A DNA stretch of 64,000 bases, from assembly GCF_021352225.1 (NCBI RefSeq), contig NZ_JAAUVI010000004.1, forward strand, positions 62,001 through 126,000, in the 5' to 3' direction. Origin of the DNA: Methylobacterium sp. C25. GTDB lineage: Bacteria; Pseudomonadota; Alphaproteobacteria; Rhizobiales; Beijerinckiaceae. The translations under genes were made by a program, and so were the position numbers. The notes beneath the pieces were generated by a model. The model saw only the letters and a program-made list of their open reading frames with translations. It did no database searches and was not told the origin of the DNA. Positions 1 through 9,386 of the stretch are shown here, one piece after another (within the stretch, counting starts at the first letter, position 1; each line of letters opens with the position of its first letter).

Positions 1-627
1 CAGATCGACTTGCAGGAGGTCGAACAGGGGCTGGACCCCGTCATGAACGCGGTGAAGGAGGGCGGCCTGACCGGCTGGCTCGAAGTGGTGCGCGCACATG
101 ACGACGTCACCTTCCAGCATTGCCTGCTCGTCGCCGGGCTGACCGCGGGCTTTGCCCGTTCGCTCGGCCTGTCGAGCAAGGATTCTCATCTGATGGTCCG
201 TGCGGCGCTCGTGCACGACGTCGGCAAGTCCCGGATCCCGCCCGAGATCCTGAACAAGCCAGGCCGCCTCGATCCGGACGAGTTCAGGGTGATGCGCACC
301 CACGCCCCGATCGGCCACGAGATCCTGCTCGCCTCCGGCAATTGCGACCCGATCACCCTCGCGGTCACGCGCCACCATCATGAACTGCTCGACGGTTCGG
401 GCTATCCCGACGGGCTGAGCAGCGATGCGATCGCCGATCCCGTCCGGCTGCTGACGATCTGCGACATCTACTCCGCCCTGATTGAGCGGCGCCCCTACAA
501 GGAGCCGCTGCCCGAGGCCGAGGCTCTGCGCATCCTGCACGGCATGACGGGCAAGCTGGAGGACGGCCTCGTCGCGGCCTTCGCCAAGTCCGTCCGCACG
601 GATTGCCGACATCCGATTGCCGCCTGA
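1..627 (+). CDS. HD-GYP domain protein, 5' end outside the window
   Basis: The frame is open from base 1, so the N-terminus lies upstream; 208 residues are visible. The HD-GYP signature is clear: HDVGK, then HHELLDGSGYPDGL, then RLLTICDIYSALIERRPY. These are the metal-binding and GYP motifs of cyclic-di-GMP phosphodiesterases, which hydrolyse c-di-GMP. No sensor domain is visible, but one could lie in the missing part. A TTG at base 10 could be read as a start, but nothing supports it over continuation. Activity on c-di-GMP is inferred from the family. Confidence 0.85.
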   Translation, partial: QIDLQEVEQGLDPVMNAVKEGGLTGWLEVVRAHDDVTFQHCLLVAGLTAGFARSLGLSSKDSHLMVRAALVHDVGKSRIPPEILNKPGRLDPDEFRVMRTHAPIGHEILLASGNCDPITLAVTRHHHELLDGSGYPDGLSSDAIADPVRLLTICDIYSALIERRPYKEPLPEAEALRILHGMTGKLEDGLVAAFAKSVRTDCRHPIAA

Positions 628-872
628 AGCCGGCTCAATCGCTTCGACTCGTCCCAGATCTGTGGTCTGCTCGGACAGCATGCAGCGCGAACCGACTCGT
701 GACTTGCGAGTGCTCGTCGAAGCGGAGGCATGCGGATGCCGCTGAATCGGAGATCCGGAGACGGCACCTTGTGCGTCGCATCGTTGACACTCGCCCCCAC
801 GAATGCGAGTGCGCCGCGCCTTGAGCGCGCGCCAATCTTTCGGCGACATGCGACGAGGGGAGACGAAACGTC

Positions 873-1805
873 ATGACCCGAGCCTTCATCTTCCCCGGTC
901 AGGGCAGCCAGGTCGTCGGCATGGGCAAGGCGCTGGCCGAGATCTCGCCCGCCGCGCGGCATGTCTTCTCCGAGGTCGACGACGCGCTGAACCAAGGTCT
1001 GTCGAAGATCATGTTCGAGGGGCCGGCCGAAGAGCTGACGCTCACCGCGAACGCCCAGCCTGCGCTGATGGCAGCGAGCCTCGCGGTGGTGCGCACGCTG
1101 GAGACCGAGAAAGGTCTCGACATCGCCCGCGATGCGGCCTTCGTCGCCGGCCATTCGCTGGGAGAATACTCGGCGCTCGCCGCCGCCGGCACATTCTCCA
1201 TCGCCGACACCGCCCGGCTGCTGCGCATCCGAGGCGAGGCGATGCAGCGCGCTGTGGCGCCCGGCGAGGGCGCGATGGCGGCGTTGATCGGCCCCGATCT
1301 CGCCACCGCCCACGCCATCGCCGAGGAGGCGGCCGAGGGTCAGGTCTGTGGCGTCGCCAACGACAACGGGGCGGGACAGGTCGTCCTTTCAGGTCGCAAG
1401 TCGGCGATCGACCGGGCCATCGCCATCGCGCAGGCGCGAGGCGTGAAGCGGGCTATCCTTCTCAACGTCTCGGCGCCCTTCCACTGCGCCCTGATGGGGC
1501 CGGCCGCCGAGGCGATGCGCGAGGCGCTCGCCGACGTCTCGATGCGCGCACCGTCCGTTCCGGTCTACGCCAACGTCACCGCCGGCCCACTGAGCGATCC
1601 CGAAGCGATCCGCGAGGCGCTGGTGGCGCAGGTCACCGGCACGGTGCGCTGGGCCGAGAGCGTGGCCGCCATGGCCGCGGCCGGCGTCGACCGCTTCCAC
1701 GAGCTCGGCGCCGGCAAGGTGCTCACCGGCCTCGTCAAGCGCATCGCCCCTGCAGCTGCCGCCAATGCCATCGGCACGGCCGACGACGTCGCCGCCTACG
1801 CGTGA
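873..1805 (+). CDS. fabD: Malonyl-CoA:ACP transacylase FabD
   Basis: This cytoplasmic enzyme transfers malonyl from CoA to the acyl carrier protein for fatty acid elongation. The 310-residue length is standard. It starts with an FPGQGSQ motif, carries the nucleophile serine in GHSLGEYS (Ser95), and has the catalytic histidine in APFHCALM (His204). The ATG at 873 follows a GAGGGGAGA ribosome site. fabG begins 10 bases after its stop, and acpP and fabF follow on the same strand, so these form the usual type II fatty acid synthesis cluster. Confidence 0.97.
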   Translation: MTRAFIFPGQGSQVVGMGKALAEISPAARHVFSEVDDALNQGLSKIMFEGPAEELTLTANAQPALMAASLAVVRTLETEKGLDIARDAAFVAGHSLGEYSALAAAGTFSIADTARLLRIRGEAMQRAVAPGEGAMAALIGPDLATAHAIAEEAAEGQVCGVANDNGAGQVVLSGRKSAIDRAIAIAQARGVKRAILLNVSAPFHCALMGPAAEAMREALADVSMRAPSVPVYANVTAGPLSDPEAIREALVAQVTGTVRWAESVAAMAAAGVDRFHELGAGKVLTGLVKRIAPAAAANAIGTADDVAAYA

Positions 1806-1815
1806 GGAAGACAGC

Positions 1816-2556
1816 ATGTTCGATCTGACCGGCCGCAAGGCCCTCGTCACCGGCGCGACCGGCGGGTTGGGCGGCGCCATCGCCCGCGCCTTCCATGCCC
1901 AGGGCGCGCATGTCGCCCTCTCCGGCACCCGGCGCGCGGTGCTCGACGAACTCGCGGCCGAACTCGGTGGCGAGCGGGTCGCGGTGGTGGAAGCCAATCT
2001 TTCGGACAAGGACTCCGTCGAGGCGCTGATTCCGGCGGCGGAAGCCGCGCTCGGCGGCCTCGACATCCTCGTGAACAATGCCGGTATCACCCGCGACAAC
2101 CTCTTCATGCGCATGAAGGACGACGAGTGGGACGCGGTGATCGCCGTGAACCTCACCGCCGCGTTCCGGCTCTCGCGCGCCGCGGTGAAGGGCATGATGA
2201 AGCGCCGTCACGGCCGCATCGTGAACATTGGCTCGGTGGTCGGCACCACCGGCAATCCGGGGCAGGGCAACTACGCCGCCGCCAAGGCAGGCCTCGTCGG
2301 AATGACCAAGGCGCTCGCCGCCGAGGTCGCCTCGCGCAACATCACCGTGAACTGCATCGCACCAGGCTTCATCTCGTCGGCGATGACGGACGTGCTGAAC
2401 GAGAAGCAGCGCGAGGGCATTCTGGGCCGGGTCCCGATGGGCCGCCTCGGCTCGGGCGCCGAGATCGGCGCGGCGGCCGTCTACCTGGCCGCCGACGAAT
2501 CCGCCTACGTCACCGGCCAGACGCTGCACGTGAACGGCGGCATGGCGATGATCTGA
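1816..2556 (+). CDS. fabG: 3-oxoacyl-ACP reductase FabG
   Basis: NADPH-dependent reductase of 3-oxoacyl-ACP, 246 residues, short-chain dehydrogenase fold. Visible landmarks are the TGATGGLG cofactor loop (residues 12-19), NNAG (87-90), catalytic Ser140, and the YAAAK active site (Tyr153, Lys157). I chose the ATG at 1816 because it starts the canonical MFDLTGRKALVTG N-terminus. An upstream in-frame extension to 1765 would overlap fabD by 41 bases and adds no family sequence. A GAGGAAGA ribosome site lies just upstream, overlapping the fabD stop. Confidence 0.97.
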   Translation: MFDLTGRKALVTGATGGLGGAIARAFHAQGAHVALSGTRRAVLDELAAELGGERVAVVEANLSDKDSVEALIPAAEAALGGLDILVNNAGITRDNLFMRMKDDEWDAVIAVNLTAAFRLSRAAVKGMMKRRHGRIVNIGSVVGTTGNPGQGNYAAAKAGLVGMTKALAAEVASRNITVNCIAPGFISSAMTDVLNEKQREGILGRVPMGRLGSGAEIGAAAVYLAADESAYVTGQTLHVNGGMAMI

Positions 2557-2828
2557 GACACCGGAATTCGTTGCCCTGCAGCATCCAAAACGAGCGCCAT
2601 TCAACGCGAAAACCACGCCGATGAACGCTTTCTGAACCGCCTCTCGCCAGAGCGGAAACCCTGTGTTAACACCCGGCTCAGCCGTGCGAGGGGAGTTGAC
2701 GGTTCAGCGGGTTGCGGCTTGCGAGAACACGCGCGATCGGACACCGGCCGCCTGACAAGATCCCTTAAAGCGGGACGGGTGGCCACGGCGCCTTCACCAT
2801 CGATCTGAGAAGACGAGGACAAAAAACG

Positions 2829-3065
2829 ATGAGCGATATCGCTGAGCGCGTGAAGAAGATCGTCGTCGAGCACCTGGGCGTCGAGCCCGAGAAGGTGACC
2901 GAGGGCGCGAACTTCATCGACGATCTCGGCGCCGACAGCCTCGACACGGTCGAGCTGGTGATGGCGTTCGAAGAGGAATTCAACGTCGAGATCCCCGACG
3001 ACGCCGCCGAGACCATCCAGACGGTCGGCGACGCGATCAAGTTCCTCGAGAAGAACTCGGCCTGA
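2829..3065 (+). CDS. acpP: Acyl carrier protein
   Basis: Acidic 78-residue carrier protein that holds growing acyl chains on a phosphopantetheine arm. The attachment site is Ser37 in [10 protein letters not shown]. Length and acidity are typical of AcpP. A 272-base gap separates it from fabG, so it probably has its own promoter, as is usual for this highly expressed gene. A TTGACG hexamer lies at 2696-2701, but I see no convincing -10 partner. Confidence 0.97.
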   Translation: MSDIAERVKKIVVEHLGVEPEKVTEGANFIDDLGADSLDTVELVMAFEEEFNVEIPDDAAETIQTVGDAIKFLEKNSA

Positions 3066-3305
3066 GGGCTGCGGGCCGGCGGTTGGGGGCTTCGTCGTCG
3101 TCAACCACCGGCACCAACACGACTGCGTGCCGCCGCTCGCAGTCGACCCATCGCAGGCACGTTATCTGGCCTGCAGGCGGCGGACGGCCCTTGCGGCGAA
3201 AGCCGGGGCCACCGAAGTGGACGCAGGGCCTATGCGCCCGGGCGGGTCGAACCGGTCTCCCGCTCCGAGCGTTTTCGATGAAGACGGTGATCGGTTCGGG
3301 ATAGC

Positions 3306-4571
3306 ATGATGCGTCGGGTCGTCGTGACGGGGCTGGGGATCGTGTCGCCGCTGGGGAGCAGCGTCGAGCACGCCTGGAGCCGTCTCGTCGCGGGCGACAG
3401 CGGCGCCCGCAAGGTCACTGCCTTCGAGGTCGAGGACCTCGCCTGCAAGATCGCTTGTACCGTCCCGACCGGCGACGGCTCCGACGGCACGTTCAATCCG
3501 GATCTCTGGATGGACCCGAAGGAGCAGCGCAAGGTCGATCCCTTCATCGTCTACGCCGTGGCCGCTGCCGGCCAGGCGCTCGACGACGCCGACTGGCATC
3601 CCAAGACGGAGGAAGACCAGTGCGCCACGGGCGTGCTGATCGGCTCCGGCATCGGCGGCATCGGCACGATCTACGACGCCTCCGTGACGCTTCACGAGAA
3701 GGGGCCGCGGCGCATCTCGCCGTTCTTCATTCCAGGCCGCATCATCAACCTCGCCTCGGGCCAGGTCTCGATTGCGCACGGCCTCAAGGGGCCGAACCAC
3801 GCCGTCGTCACCGCCTGCTCCACGGGGGCGCACGCCATCGGCGACGCCTCCCGCCTGATCGCGCTCGGCGATGCCGACGTGATGGTGGCCGGCGGCACCG
3901 AATCGCCGGTGAACCGCCTCGCGCTCGCGGGCTTCGCCGCCTGCCGCGCCCTCTCGACCGCCTATAACGACGAGCCGACCCGCGCCTCCCGGCCCTACGA
4001 CAAGGACCGCGACGGCTTCGTGATGGGCGAGGGCGCCGGCGTCGTGGTGCTGGAGGAGTACGAGCACGCCAAGGCGCGCGGCGCCAAGATCTACGCCGAG
4101 GTGGTCGGCTACGGCCTCTCCGGCGACGCCTACCACATCACCTCGCCGGCACCGGAAGGCGAGGGCGGCTATCGCTGCATGGTCGCCGCGCTCAAGCGGG
4201 CTGGCCTTCGTCCCGATCAGATCGACTACATCAACGCCCACGGCACTTCGACGCCGGCCGGCGATGAGTTGGAGCTGAAGGCCGTCGAGCGGCTCCTCGG
4301 GGATTCCGCCTCGAAGGTCGCAATGTCCTCCACCAAGTCCGCGATCGGCCACCTGCTCGGCGCGGCCGGTGCCGTCGAGGCGATCTTCTCGATCCTCGCG
4401 ATCCGCGACGGCGTGATCCCGCCGACGCTCAATCTCGACAATCCGAGCGTCGAGACCGCGATCGACCTCGTGCCGCACGAGGCCAAGCGCAAGCGGGTCG
4501 ACGTCGCGCTGTCGAACTCCTTCGGCTTCGGCGGTACCAACGCCTCGCTGGTGGTGCGCCGCGTCGACTGA
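3306..4571 (+). CDS. fabF: 3-oxoacyl-ACP synthase II (FabF)
   Basis: Condensing enzyme that extends acyl-ACP with malonyl-ACP. The thiolase-fold triad is complete: Cys171 in TACSTGAH, His312 in NAHGTSTPAGD, and His349 in SAIGHLLGAAG. At 421 residues it has the usual family length. Two adjacent ATG codons (3306 and 3309) make the start uncertain by one residue. It ends the fab cluster. In many Rhizobiales mltG follows directly; here a 7.7-kb block intervenes. Confidence 0.97.
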   Translation: MMRRVVVTGLGIVSPLGSSVEHAWSRLVAGDSGARKVTAFEVEDLACKIACTVPTGDGSDGTFNPDLWMDPKEQRKVDPFIVYAVAAAGQALDDADWHPKTEEDQCATGVLIGSGIGGIGTIYDASVTLHEKGPRRISPFFIPGRIINLASGQVSIAHGLKGPNHAVVTACSTGAHAIGDASRLIALGDADVMVAGGTESPVNRLALAGFAACRALSTAYNDEPTRASRPYDKDRDGFVMGEGAGVVVLEEYEHAKARGAKIYAEVVGYGLSGDAYHITSPAPEGEGGYRCMVAALKRAGLRPDQIDYINAHGTSTPAGDELELKAVERLLGDSASKVAMSSTKSAIGHLLGAAGAVEAIFSILAIRDGVIPPTLNLDNPSVETAIDLVPHEAKRKRVDVALSNSFGFGGTNASLVVRRVD

Positions 4572-4679
4572 TTGCGCCGCCTTCGGTCCTCGGTACGGTC
4601 GCAGACGGTGCGACGGCGGCCGGGCAACCATCCTTCCGGCAGCCTGTTCCTTCCCCTCACCGATAGGGAGAAGAAACCT

Positions 4680-4841
4680 ATGCGTAAGCTTGCCGTCTTC
4701 ACAGCGCTCGCCCTCAGCTTGGCAGGGCCGGCTCTGGCCCAGGGGCGCGACCCGCACAGTTCCTCGGCTGCCTCGGGCAATGCGGAGGAGAACAACAAGC
4801 CGACCTCGAATAGCGCCGGCGGTGGTGGGGGCGGTCGCTGA
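4680..4841 (+). CDS. Small secreted Gly-rich-tail peptide
   Basis: A 53-residue ORF starting MRKLAVFTALALSLAGPALA, which is a clean Sec signal peptide with an ALA-Q cleavage site. The mature part is only about 33 residues, polar (SSSAASGN), and ends in a run of six glycines and an arginine. A GATAGGGAGAAG ribosome site precedes the ATG. An upstream in-frame extension runs back to fabF, but the signal peptide fixes the start at 4680. A strong terminator follows, which supports a real transcription unit. Function unknown. Confidence 0.65.
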   Translation: MRKLAVFTALALSLAGPALAQGRDPHSSSAASGNAEENNKPTSNSAGGGGGGR

Positions 4842-4873
4842 TCGCGGGCCGCTTCGCCTCCACGACGACATGA

Positions 4874-4907
4874 ACCCTCTCCTCATCCGAGGAGGGGGTC
4901 TTTTTCT
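4874..4907 (+). terminator. Rho-independent terminator
   Basis: An 11-bp stem (ACCCTCTCCTC / GAGGAGGGGGT, one G-U pair) closes a 4-base loop and is followed by TCTTTTTCT. It sits just after the small secreted peptide and probably ends the transcript that includes it. Confidence 0.88.
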
Positions 4908-5086
4908 ATGCTCGCGAGGGTGATTGCCCATGGATATCGCGCCAGCACGCCCTCGGCCGGCCCATTCGCAGAGCGCCGATTTGCGCCGCGCTTGCCCGCA
5001 AAATGAACTTGAATCGTCCCGCGCCAGCAGCCTGAATATCGATCTGGCGAGTCTGTCGCCGCGAGCGATCGGGAAAGATTTCAGCG

Positions 5087-5923
5087 ATGCCTTTCGTCAC
5101 GACTCAGGATGGCGTGGAGATCTTCTTCAAGGATTGGGGCCCGAAGAATGCTCAGGCCATCGTCTTCCATCACGGCTGGCCACTCTCGGGGGACGACTGG
5201 GACGCCCAGATGCTGTTCTTCCTGTCGAAGGGCTACCGGGTCATCGCCCATGACCGGCGCGGCCATGGCCGCTCGGCGCAGGTCTGGGACGGGCACACCA
5301 TGGACAACTACGCGGCGGATGCCGCAGCAGTCTTCCAGCATCTCGACCTGCGAGGCTCCGTTCATATCGGCCATTCCACAGGCGGCGGAGAGGTCGCGCG
5401 CTACGTCGCGCGGCATGGCGAGCCGCAGGGTCGGGTCGCCAAGGCGGTTCTCGTCAGCGCAGTCCCACCGTTGATGCTCAAGACGGCGGGCAATCCCGGC
5501 GGTCTGCCGATCGAGGTCTTCGACGGGTTCCGCAAGGCGCTGGCAGCCAATCGGGCGCAATTCTTTCTCGATGTCCCGACGGGGCCGTTCTACGGGTTCA
5601 ACCGGCCCGGCGCGAAGGTCGACGAGGGAGTGATCCGGAACTGGTGGCGCCAAGGCATGACGGGGAGCGCCATTGCCCATTACGACGGGATCAAGGCCTT
5701 CTCGGAGACCGACCAGACCGATGATCTCAAGGCGATCACCGTGCCGACCCTGGTTCTGCACGGGGAAGACGATCAGATCGTGCCGATCGACGACAGCGCG
5801 CGGCTTTCGGTCAAGCTGCTCGCGAACGGCACGCTCAAGACCTATCCCGGCTACCCGCACGGCATGCTGACCACGCATGCCGACATCCTCAATGAAGACC
5901 TGCTGGCCTTCGTCAGGGGCTGA
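5087..5923 (+). CDS. Alpha/beta hydrolase, non-heme chloroperoxidase/arylesterase type
   Basis: 278 residues with an alpha/beta hydrolase fold. The oxyanion segment [11 protein letters not shown] (residues 28-38) and the nucleophile elbow GHSTGGGE (Ser97) match the cofactor-free haloperoxidase/esterase family. [10 protein letters not shown] supplies the acid and YPHGM the histidine. Family members hydrolyse small esters and can perhydrolyse acids; the substrate cannot be read from sequence. It has no signal peptide, so it is cytoplasmic. It converges with the next gene, leaving 48 bases between them. Confidence 0.88.
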   Translation: MPFVTTQDGVEIFFKDWGPKNAQAIVFHHGWPLSGDDWDAQMLFFLSKGYRVIAHDRRGHGRSAQVWDGHTMDNYAADAAAVFQHLDLRGSVHIGHSTGGGEVARYVARHGEPQGRVAKAVLVSAVPPLMLKTAGNPGGLPIEVFDGFRKALAANRAQFFLDVPTGPFYGFNRPGAKVDEGVIRNWWRQGMTGSAIAHYDGIKAFSETDQTDDLKAITVPTLVLHGEDDQIVPIDDSARLSVKLLANGTLKTYPGYPHGMLTTHADILNEDLLAFVRG

Positions 5924-5971
5924 CCCAGCCATGCGCTCGGCAGCCCTGCTGTCGAGCGCCGGACGGAGAGG

Positions 5972-7474
5972 TCACGCCACTCGGCGCGGCACCAGGCGTT
6001 CGCTAGCGAGAGCCGTCTCGGCACCCGAAACACCGGCCTCGGTGTACTCGGCATCCTCGTTCACGCACCAGGTGTCGTAGATCCGCGCGCCCGCGACGAT
6101 GTTCTTGACCGTGAGCATCGCGGTCATCATCGCGTGGTCCTGATTGTTGTACTTGTGCATGCCGTTGCGGCCGACGAGGTGCAGGCTCGGGAAAGCCCGC
6201 TCCAGGTCGCGCCGGATCGTGGCGACATGGGATTTGTAGTCCTCGTCGTAGACCGGGTAGGCCTTGGGTTGGCGCACGACACAGGCGTCGACCACGTCGT
6301 CTTCGGCGACCAGGCCGATCTGCGCGATCTCGCGCTTGGCGAGCGCCACGAGTTCCTCGTCCGGTGCGGTCCAGAGGCCGTCGCCCTCGAAGCAGAAATA
6401 TTCGAGGCCGAGGCAGGTGCGGGTTTCGTCCGGCACCATCTCCGGCGACCAGGAGCGGAAGTTCTGGACGCGACCGACCAAAACAGACGGATCGTGGATG
6501 TAGATCCAGTTGTCCGGGAAGTCCTCACGTGCCTTGGCGATCAGCGCGACGGTGAGGAAGTCGCGGTACTTCAAGGCGCGCGCGTTGAAGATTGAGAGCG
6601 GGGTCGGGCGTATCGCGTCCACCAATTCGCGGATCGGAGCCGAGGAGATGAGGTTGCGGGCGGTATGGGTCTCCAGGCTGCCGTCGCCGCGCCGTGCCGT
6701 CACCGTCCAGATCCCGGTGCGCGGTTCGTAGGTCAGGCGCTCGACGCCGCGGTCGAGCAGCACCTTGCCACCATTGGCCCGGGTCTTCTGCGCGGCGGCT
6801 TCCCACATCATGCCGGGGCCGCGGCGCGGATAGCGGAAGCTCTCGATCAGCGTCTTGATGACCGGGCCGTCGGCTTGTCGCCTGCGGCGCAGGCCCAGCG
6901 AGCGCGTCACGCCGTCGACGATGGCGGAGGCGAGGTCGAGCCCCTTGATGCGCTGCGCAGCCCAATCGGCCGAGATCGCGTCGCAGGACATGCCCCAGAC
7001 CTTTTCGGTGTAGGTCTTGAAGAAGATCGAGAAGAGCCGCTCGCCGAACTGATTACGGACCCATTCGTGAAAGGTCTTCGGATCTTTCACCGGCCGGATG
7101 CGGGCATAGGCATACGAGGCGACGCAAGCCGCACTCTCGATGAGCCCGAGATTCTTCAGGGCCTCGAAGGCTCTGAGCGGGTAGGCGTAGTAGCGACCCT
7201 TGTAGAAGATCCGCGAGAGGCGAGGGCGCTCGATGAAGTCGTTCGGCAGGATCTCGTCCCAGAGATCCACAACCGCCTTCGACTTCGAGAAGAAGCGGTG
7301 GCCGCCGATATCGAACAGGTAACCGTCATGCGAGACCGTGCGGCTGATGCCGCCGACCTGGGCCGGGTCGCGTTCCAGCACCGTGACCGGACGGCCCTCC
7401 TTCGACAGCAGGTAGGCCGCCGTCAGCCCGGCGGGTCCCGCGCCGATGACCAGCGTCTCGGTGTGGTGGCTCAT
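5972..7474 (-). CDS. FAD-dependent oxidoreductase, UDP-galactopyranose mutase / protoporphyrinogen oxidase-like
   Basis: 500 residues. The N-terminal Rossmann motif VIGAGPAGLTAAYLL (9-23) and the following VTVLERD and GGISRT segments define an amine-oxidase/mutase-type FAD protein. A second FAD-contact stretch, HLVGRNGMHKYNNQDHAM, lies near the C-terminus and resembles UDP-galactopyranose mutase-like proteins of polysaccharide loci. It is divergent from the adjacent glycosyltransferase operon with a 190-base shared upstream region. I infer a role in making or modifying a sugar donor or lipid-linked glycan. Confidence 0.8.
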   Translation of the reverse strand: MSHHTETLVIGAGPAGLTAAYLLSKEGRPVTVLERDPAQVGGISRTVSHDGYLFDIGGHRFFSKSKAVVDLWDEILPNDFIERPRLSRIFYKGRYYAYPLRAFEALKNLGLIESAACVASYAYARIRPVKDPKTFHEWVRNQFGERLFSIFFKTYTEKVWGMSCDAISADWAAQRIKGLDLASAIVDGVTRSLGLRRRRQADGPVIKTLIESFRYPRRGPGMMWEAAAQKTRANGGKVLLDRGVERLTYEPRTGIWTVTARRGDGSLETHTARNLISSAPIRELVDAIRPTPLSIFNARALKYRDFLTVALIAKAREDFPDNWIYIHDPSVLVGRVQNFRSWSPEMVPDETRTCLGLEYFCFEGDGLWTAPDEELVALAKREIAQIGLVAEDDVVDACVVRQPKAYPVYDEDYKSHVATIRRDLERAFPSLHLVGRNGMHKYNNQDHAMMTAMLTVKNIVAGARIYDTWCVNEDAEYTEAGVSGAETALASERLVPRRVA

Positions 7475-7664
7475 CAGGGACTCCGAAGGACGCAGGCGAA
7501 CCCGAGGCGGATCGTGGATCGATACTGCCTGTGTTGTAGATGCGGATTGGTAAACGCTGCCTCACCTGCATGGGCCGAAACGCCCCGTGCGCTCGCATTC
7601 CGTTAACGCTCGCAGGCTAATTTGACCCGGGCTCGCCTGAGAGGGCAGGCCGGGAGAGCCCGCC

Positions 7665-8654
7665 ATGATGCAAAGCTCGGAACGGATCCGCGAGGAGCTG
7701 AACGACCTGCTGCCGCAGGCCTCGTTCCTGCGGAACAAGTCGATTGCGATCCTGCTGCCCTGCTTCAACGAGGAGCACACGGTCGCGCAGGTGATCGCCG
7801 GCTTCCGCAAGGCTCTGCCGGGCGCCACCGTCTACGTCTACGACAACAACTCGACCGACCGCACGGCGGAAATCGCGCAGGCTGCCGGCGCGGTGCTCCG
7901 GCACGAACGGCGCCAGGGCAAGGGCAATGTCGTCCGGCGCATGTTCGCCGACATCGATGCCGACCTCTACGTGCTCGCCGATGCCGACCTGACCTATGAC
8001 GCCACCGCAGCCGGCCGCCTGATCGACGCCCTCGTGACCCGGAATGTCGACATGGTGGTCGGCGTGCGCGTCGGCGCGGACGGCGCCTTCCCGCGCGGTC
8101 ACCGCTTCGGCAACCGGATGTTCAACGGCTTGGTCGAGCGACTGTTCGGTGCAGGCTTCACCGACATCCTGTCAGGCTACCGCGTCGTCTCGCGCCGCTT
8201 TGCGAAGTCGTTTCCCGCCACCTCCTCGGGCTTCGAGATCGAGACGGAGCTGACCGTCCACGCGCTCGACCTCCGCCTCGCCGCGGAGGAGATCCCGATC
8301 GCCTACGGGCGCCGGCCGGCGGATTCGCGCTCCAAGCTCAACACCTATCGTGACGGCGCCAAGATCCTCGTGAAGATCGTGCGGATGTACAAGACGCTGC
8401 GTCCGTTCCGCTTTTTCGGATTTCTCGCTGCCGGGCTCGCCAGCGCCGCCCTTGTCCTCGGACTGCCGATCGTCACGACCTATCTGGAGCAGGGCCTGGT
8501 GCCGCGCCTGCCGACAGCGGTCCTCGCTGCCGCCCTGATGCAGCTCGCCTTCATGAGCCTGACCTGCGGCATCATCGTCGACGCCGTCTGCACGAGCCAG
8601 CGCGAGTTCAAGCAGATGCGCTACCTCGACCTGCCGGCCCCGAACGGCACCTGA
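7665..8654 (+). CDS. GT2 glycosyltransferase, polyprenyl-phosphate type, membrane-anchored
   Basis: 329 residues. The GT-A domain has IAILLPCFNEEHTV (about 26-39), YDNNSTDRT and the DAD motif in LADADLTYD, as in dolichyl-phosphate mannose synthase-like enzymes. Two hydrophobic helices near the C-terminus (GFLAAGLASAALVLGLPIV and LPTAVLAAALMQLAFM) anchor it. Such enzymes charge polyprenyl phosphate with a sugar. It is first in a four-gene run with gaps of 10-15 bases. ATG-ATG at 7665 leaves the start ambiguous by one residue. Confidence 0.9.
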   Translation: MMQSSERIREELNDLLPQASFLRNKSIAILLPCFNEEHTVAQVIAGFRKALPGATVYVYDNNSTDRTAEIAQAAGAVLRHERRQGKGNVVRRMFADIDADLYVLADADLTYDATAAGRLIDALVTRNVDMVVGVRVGADGAFPRGHRFGNRMFNGLVERLFGAGFTDILSGYRVVSRRFAKSFPATSSGFEIETELTVHALDLRLAAEEIPIAYGRRPADSRSKLNTYRDGAKILVKIVRMYKTLRPFRFFGFLAAGLASAALVLGLPIVTTYLEQGLVPRLPTAVLAAALMQLAFMSLTCGIIVDAVCTSQREFKQMRYLDLPAPNGT

Positions 8655-8668
8655 CGAGGCCATCGACC

Positions 8669-9373
8669 GTGGCTACCGACACTCTCGACCTCACGCCCGG
8701 CGCGTCGCTGCGCGACGAAAAATACTACGAGGTCGCCCCGCCGAGCTCGCTCGCCGAGCGGGTCGTCGCGGTGGCGCGCGACCGCATCCATGCCGACTTT
8801 CTTCGCCTGTGCCGACCAGGGCCGGAGACCACGATCCTCGACGTCGGCGTGTCCGACGTCCTGAACGATGCGGCAAACGTGCTGGAGCGGACCTATCCGC
8901 ACCGGGCGAACATCACCGCTGTCGGGCTCGGCTCCGCGGAGGCCTTTCGCGAAGCCTATCCCGAGATCGCCTACCGACAGGTCTCCGATGATTGTCGGCT
9001 GCCCTTCGCCGACGGCAGCTTCGACGTGGCGGTCTCCAACGCCGTGCTGGAGCATGTCGGCAGCCGCCAGAACCAGCGCCTCATGCTCGCCGAGATGGCC
9101 CGGGTCGCCCGCAGCGTCTTCGTGACCGTGCCTCATCGGTTCTTTCCGATCGAGCACCACACCGCCGTTCCGTTCCTGCACTACACGGATGCCGGCTTCC
9201 AGCTCGCCTGCCGATTGCTCGGAAAGTCCGATTGGACGCAAGAGCAGAGCCTCATCCTGATGACGCGCAGGCGCCTGGCGGAGGCCGTGCCGCCGGGGCG
9301 CGTCGCGGAGATCGGGCGCACCGGGATCCCCCTCGGCCCCTTCAGCTCGAACCTCTACCTTCACATCGCGTGA
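8669..9373 (+). CDS. Class I SAM-dependent methyltransferase
   Basis: 234 residues, GTG start 15 bases after the glycosyltransferase stop. The SAM-binding motif I is ILDVGVSD; the motif II/III region LPFADGSFDVAVSNAVLEHV is typical of type 11 methyltransferases. The position between glycosyltransferases suggests methylation of a glycan or lipid-linked sugar; the acceptor is unknown. It has no membrane segment. Confidence 0.85.
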   Translation: MATDTLDLTPGASLRDEKYYEVAPPSSLAERVVAVARDRIHADFLRLCRPGPETTILDVGVSDVLNDAANVLERTYPHRANITAVGLGSAEAFREAYPEIAYRQVSDDCRLPFADGSFDVAVSNAVLEHVGSRQNQRLMLAEMARVARSVFVTVPHRFFPIEHHTAVPFLHYTDAGFQLACRLLGKSDWTQEQSLILMTRRRLAEAVPPGRVAEIGRTGIPLGPFSSNLYLHIA

Positions 9374-9386
9374 GGTTGCCGCAGTG

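Noticed and set aside
784..812. TTGACA-type promoter for fabD
   Set aside because: TTGACA is at 784-789 but the sequence 17 bases on (GAGTGC) is not a credible -10 box.
495..1313. Long minus-strand frame over fabD
   Set aside because: Antisense to a certain gene; Arg/Gly-rich composition typical of shadow frames in high-GC DNA.
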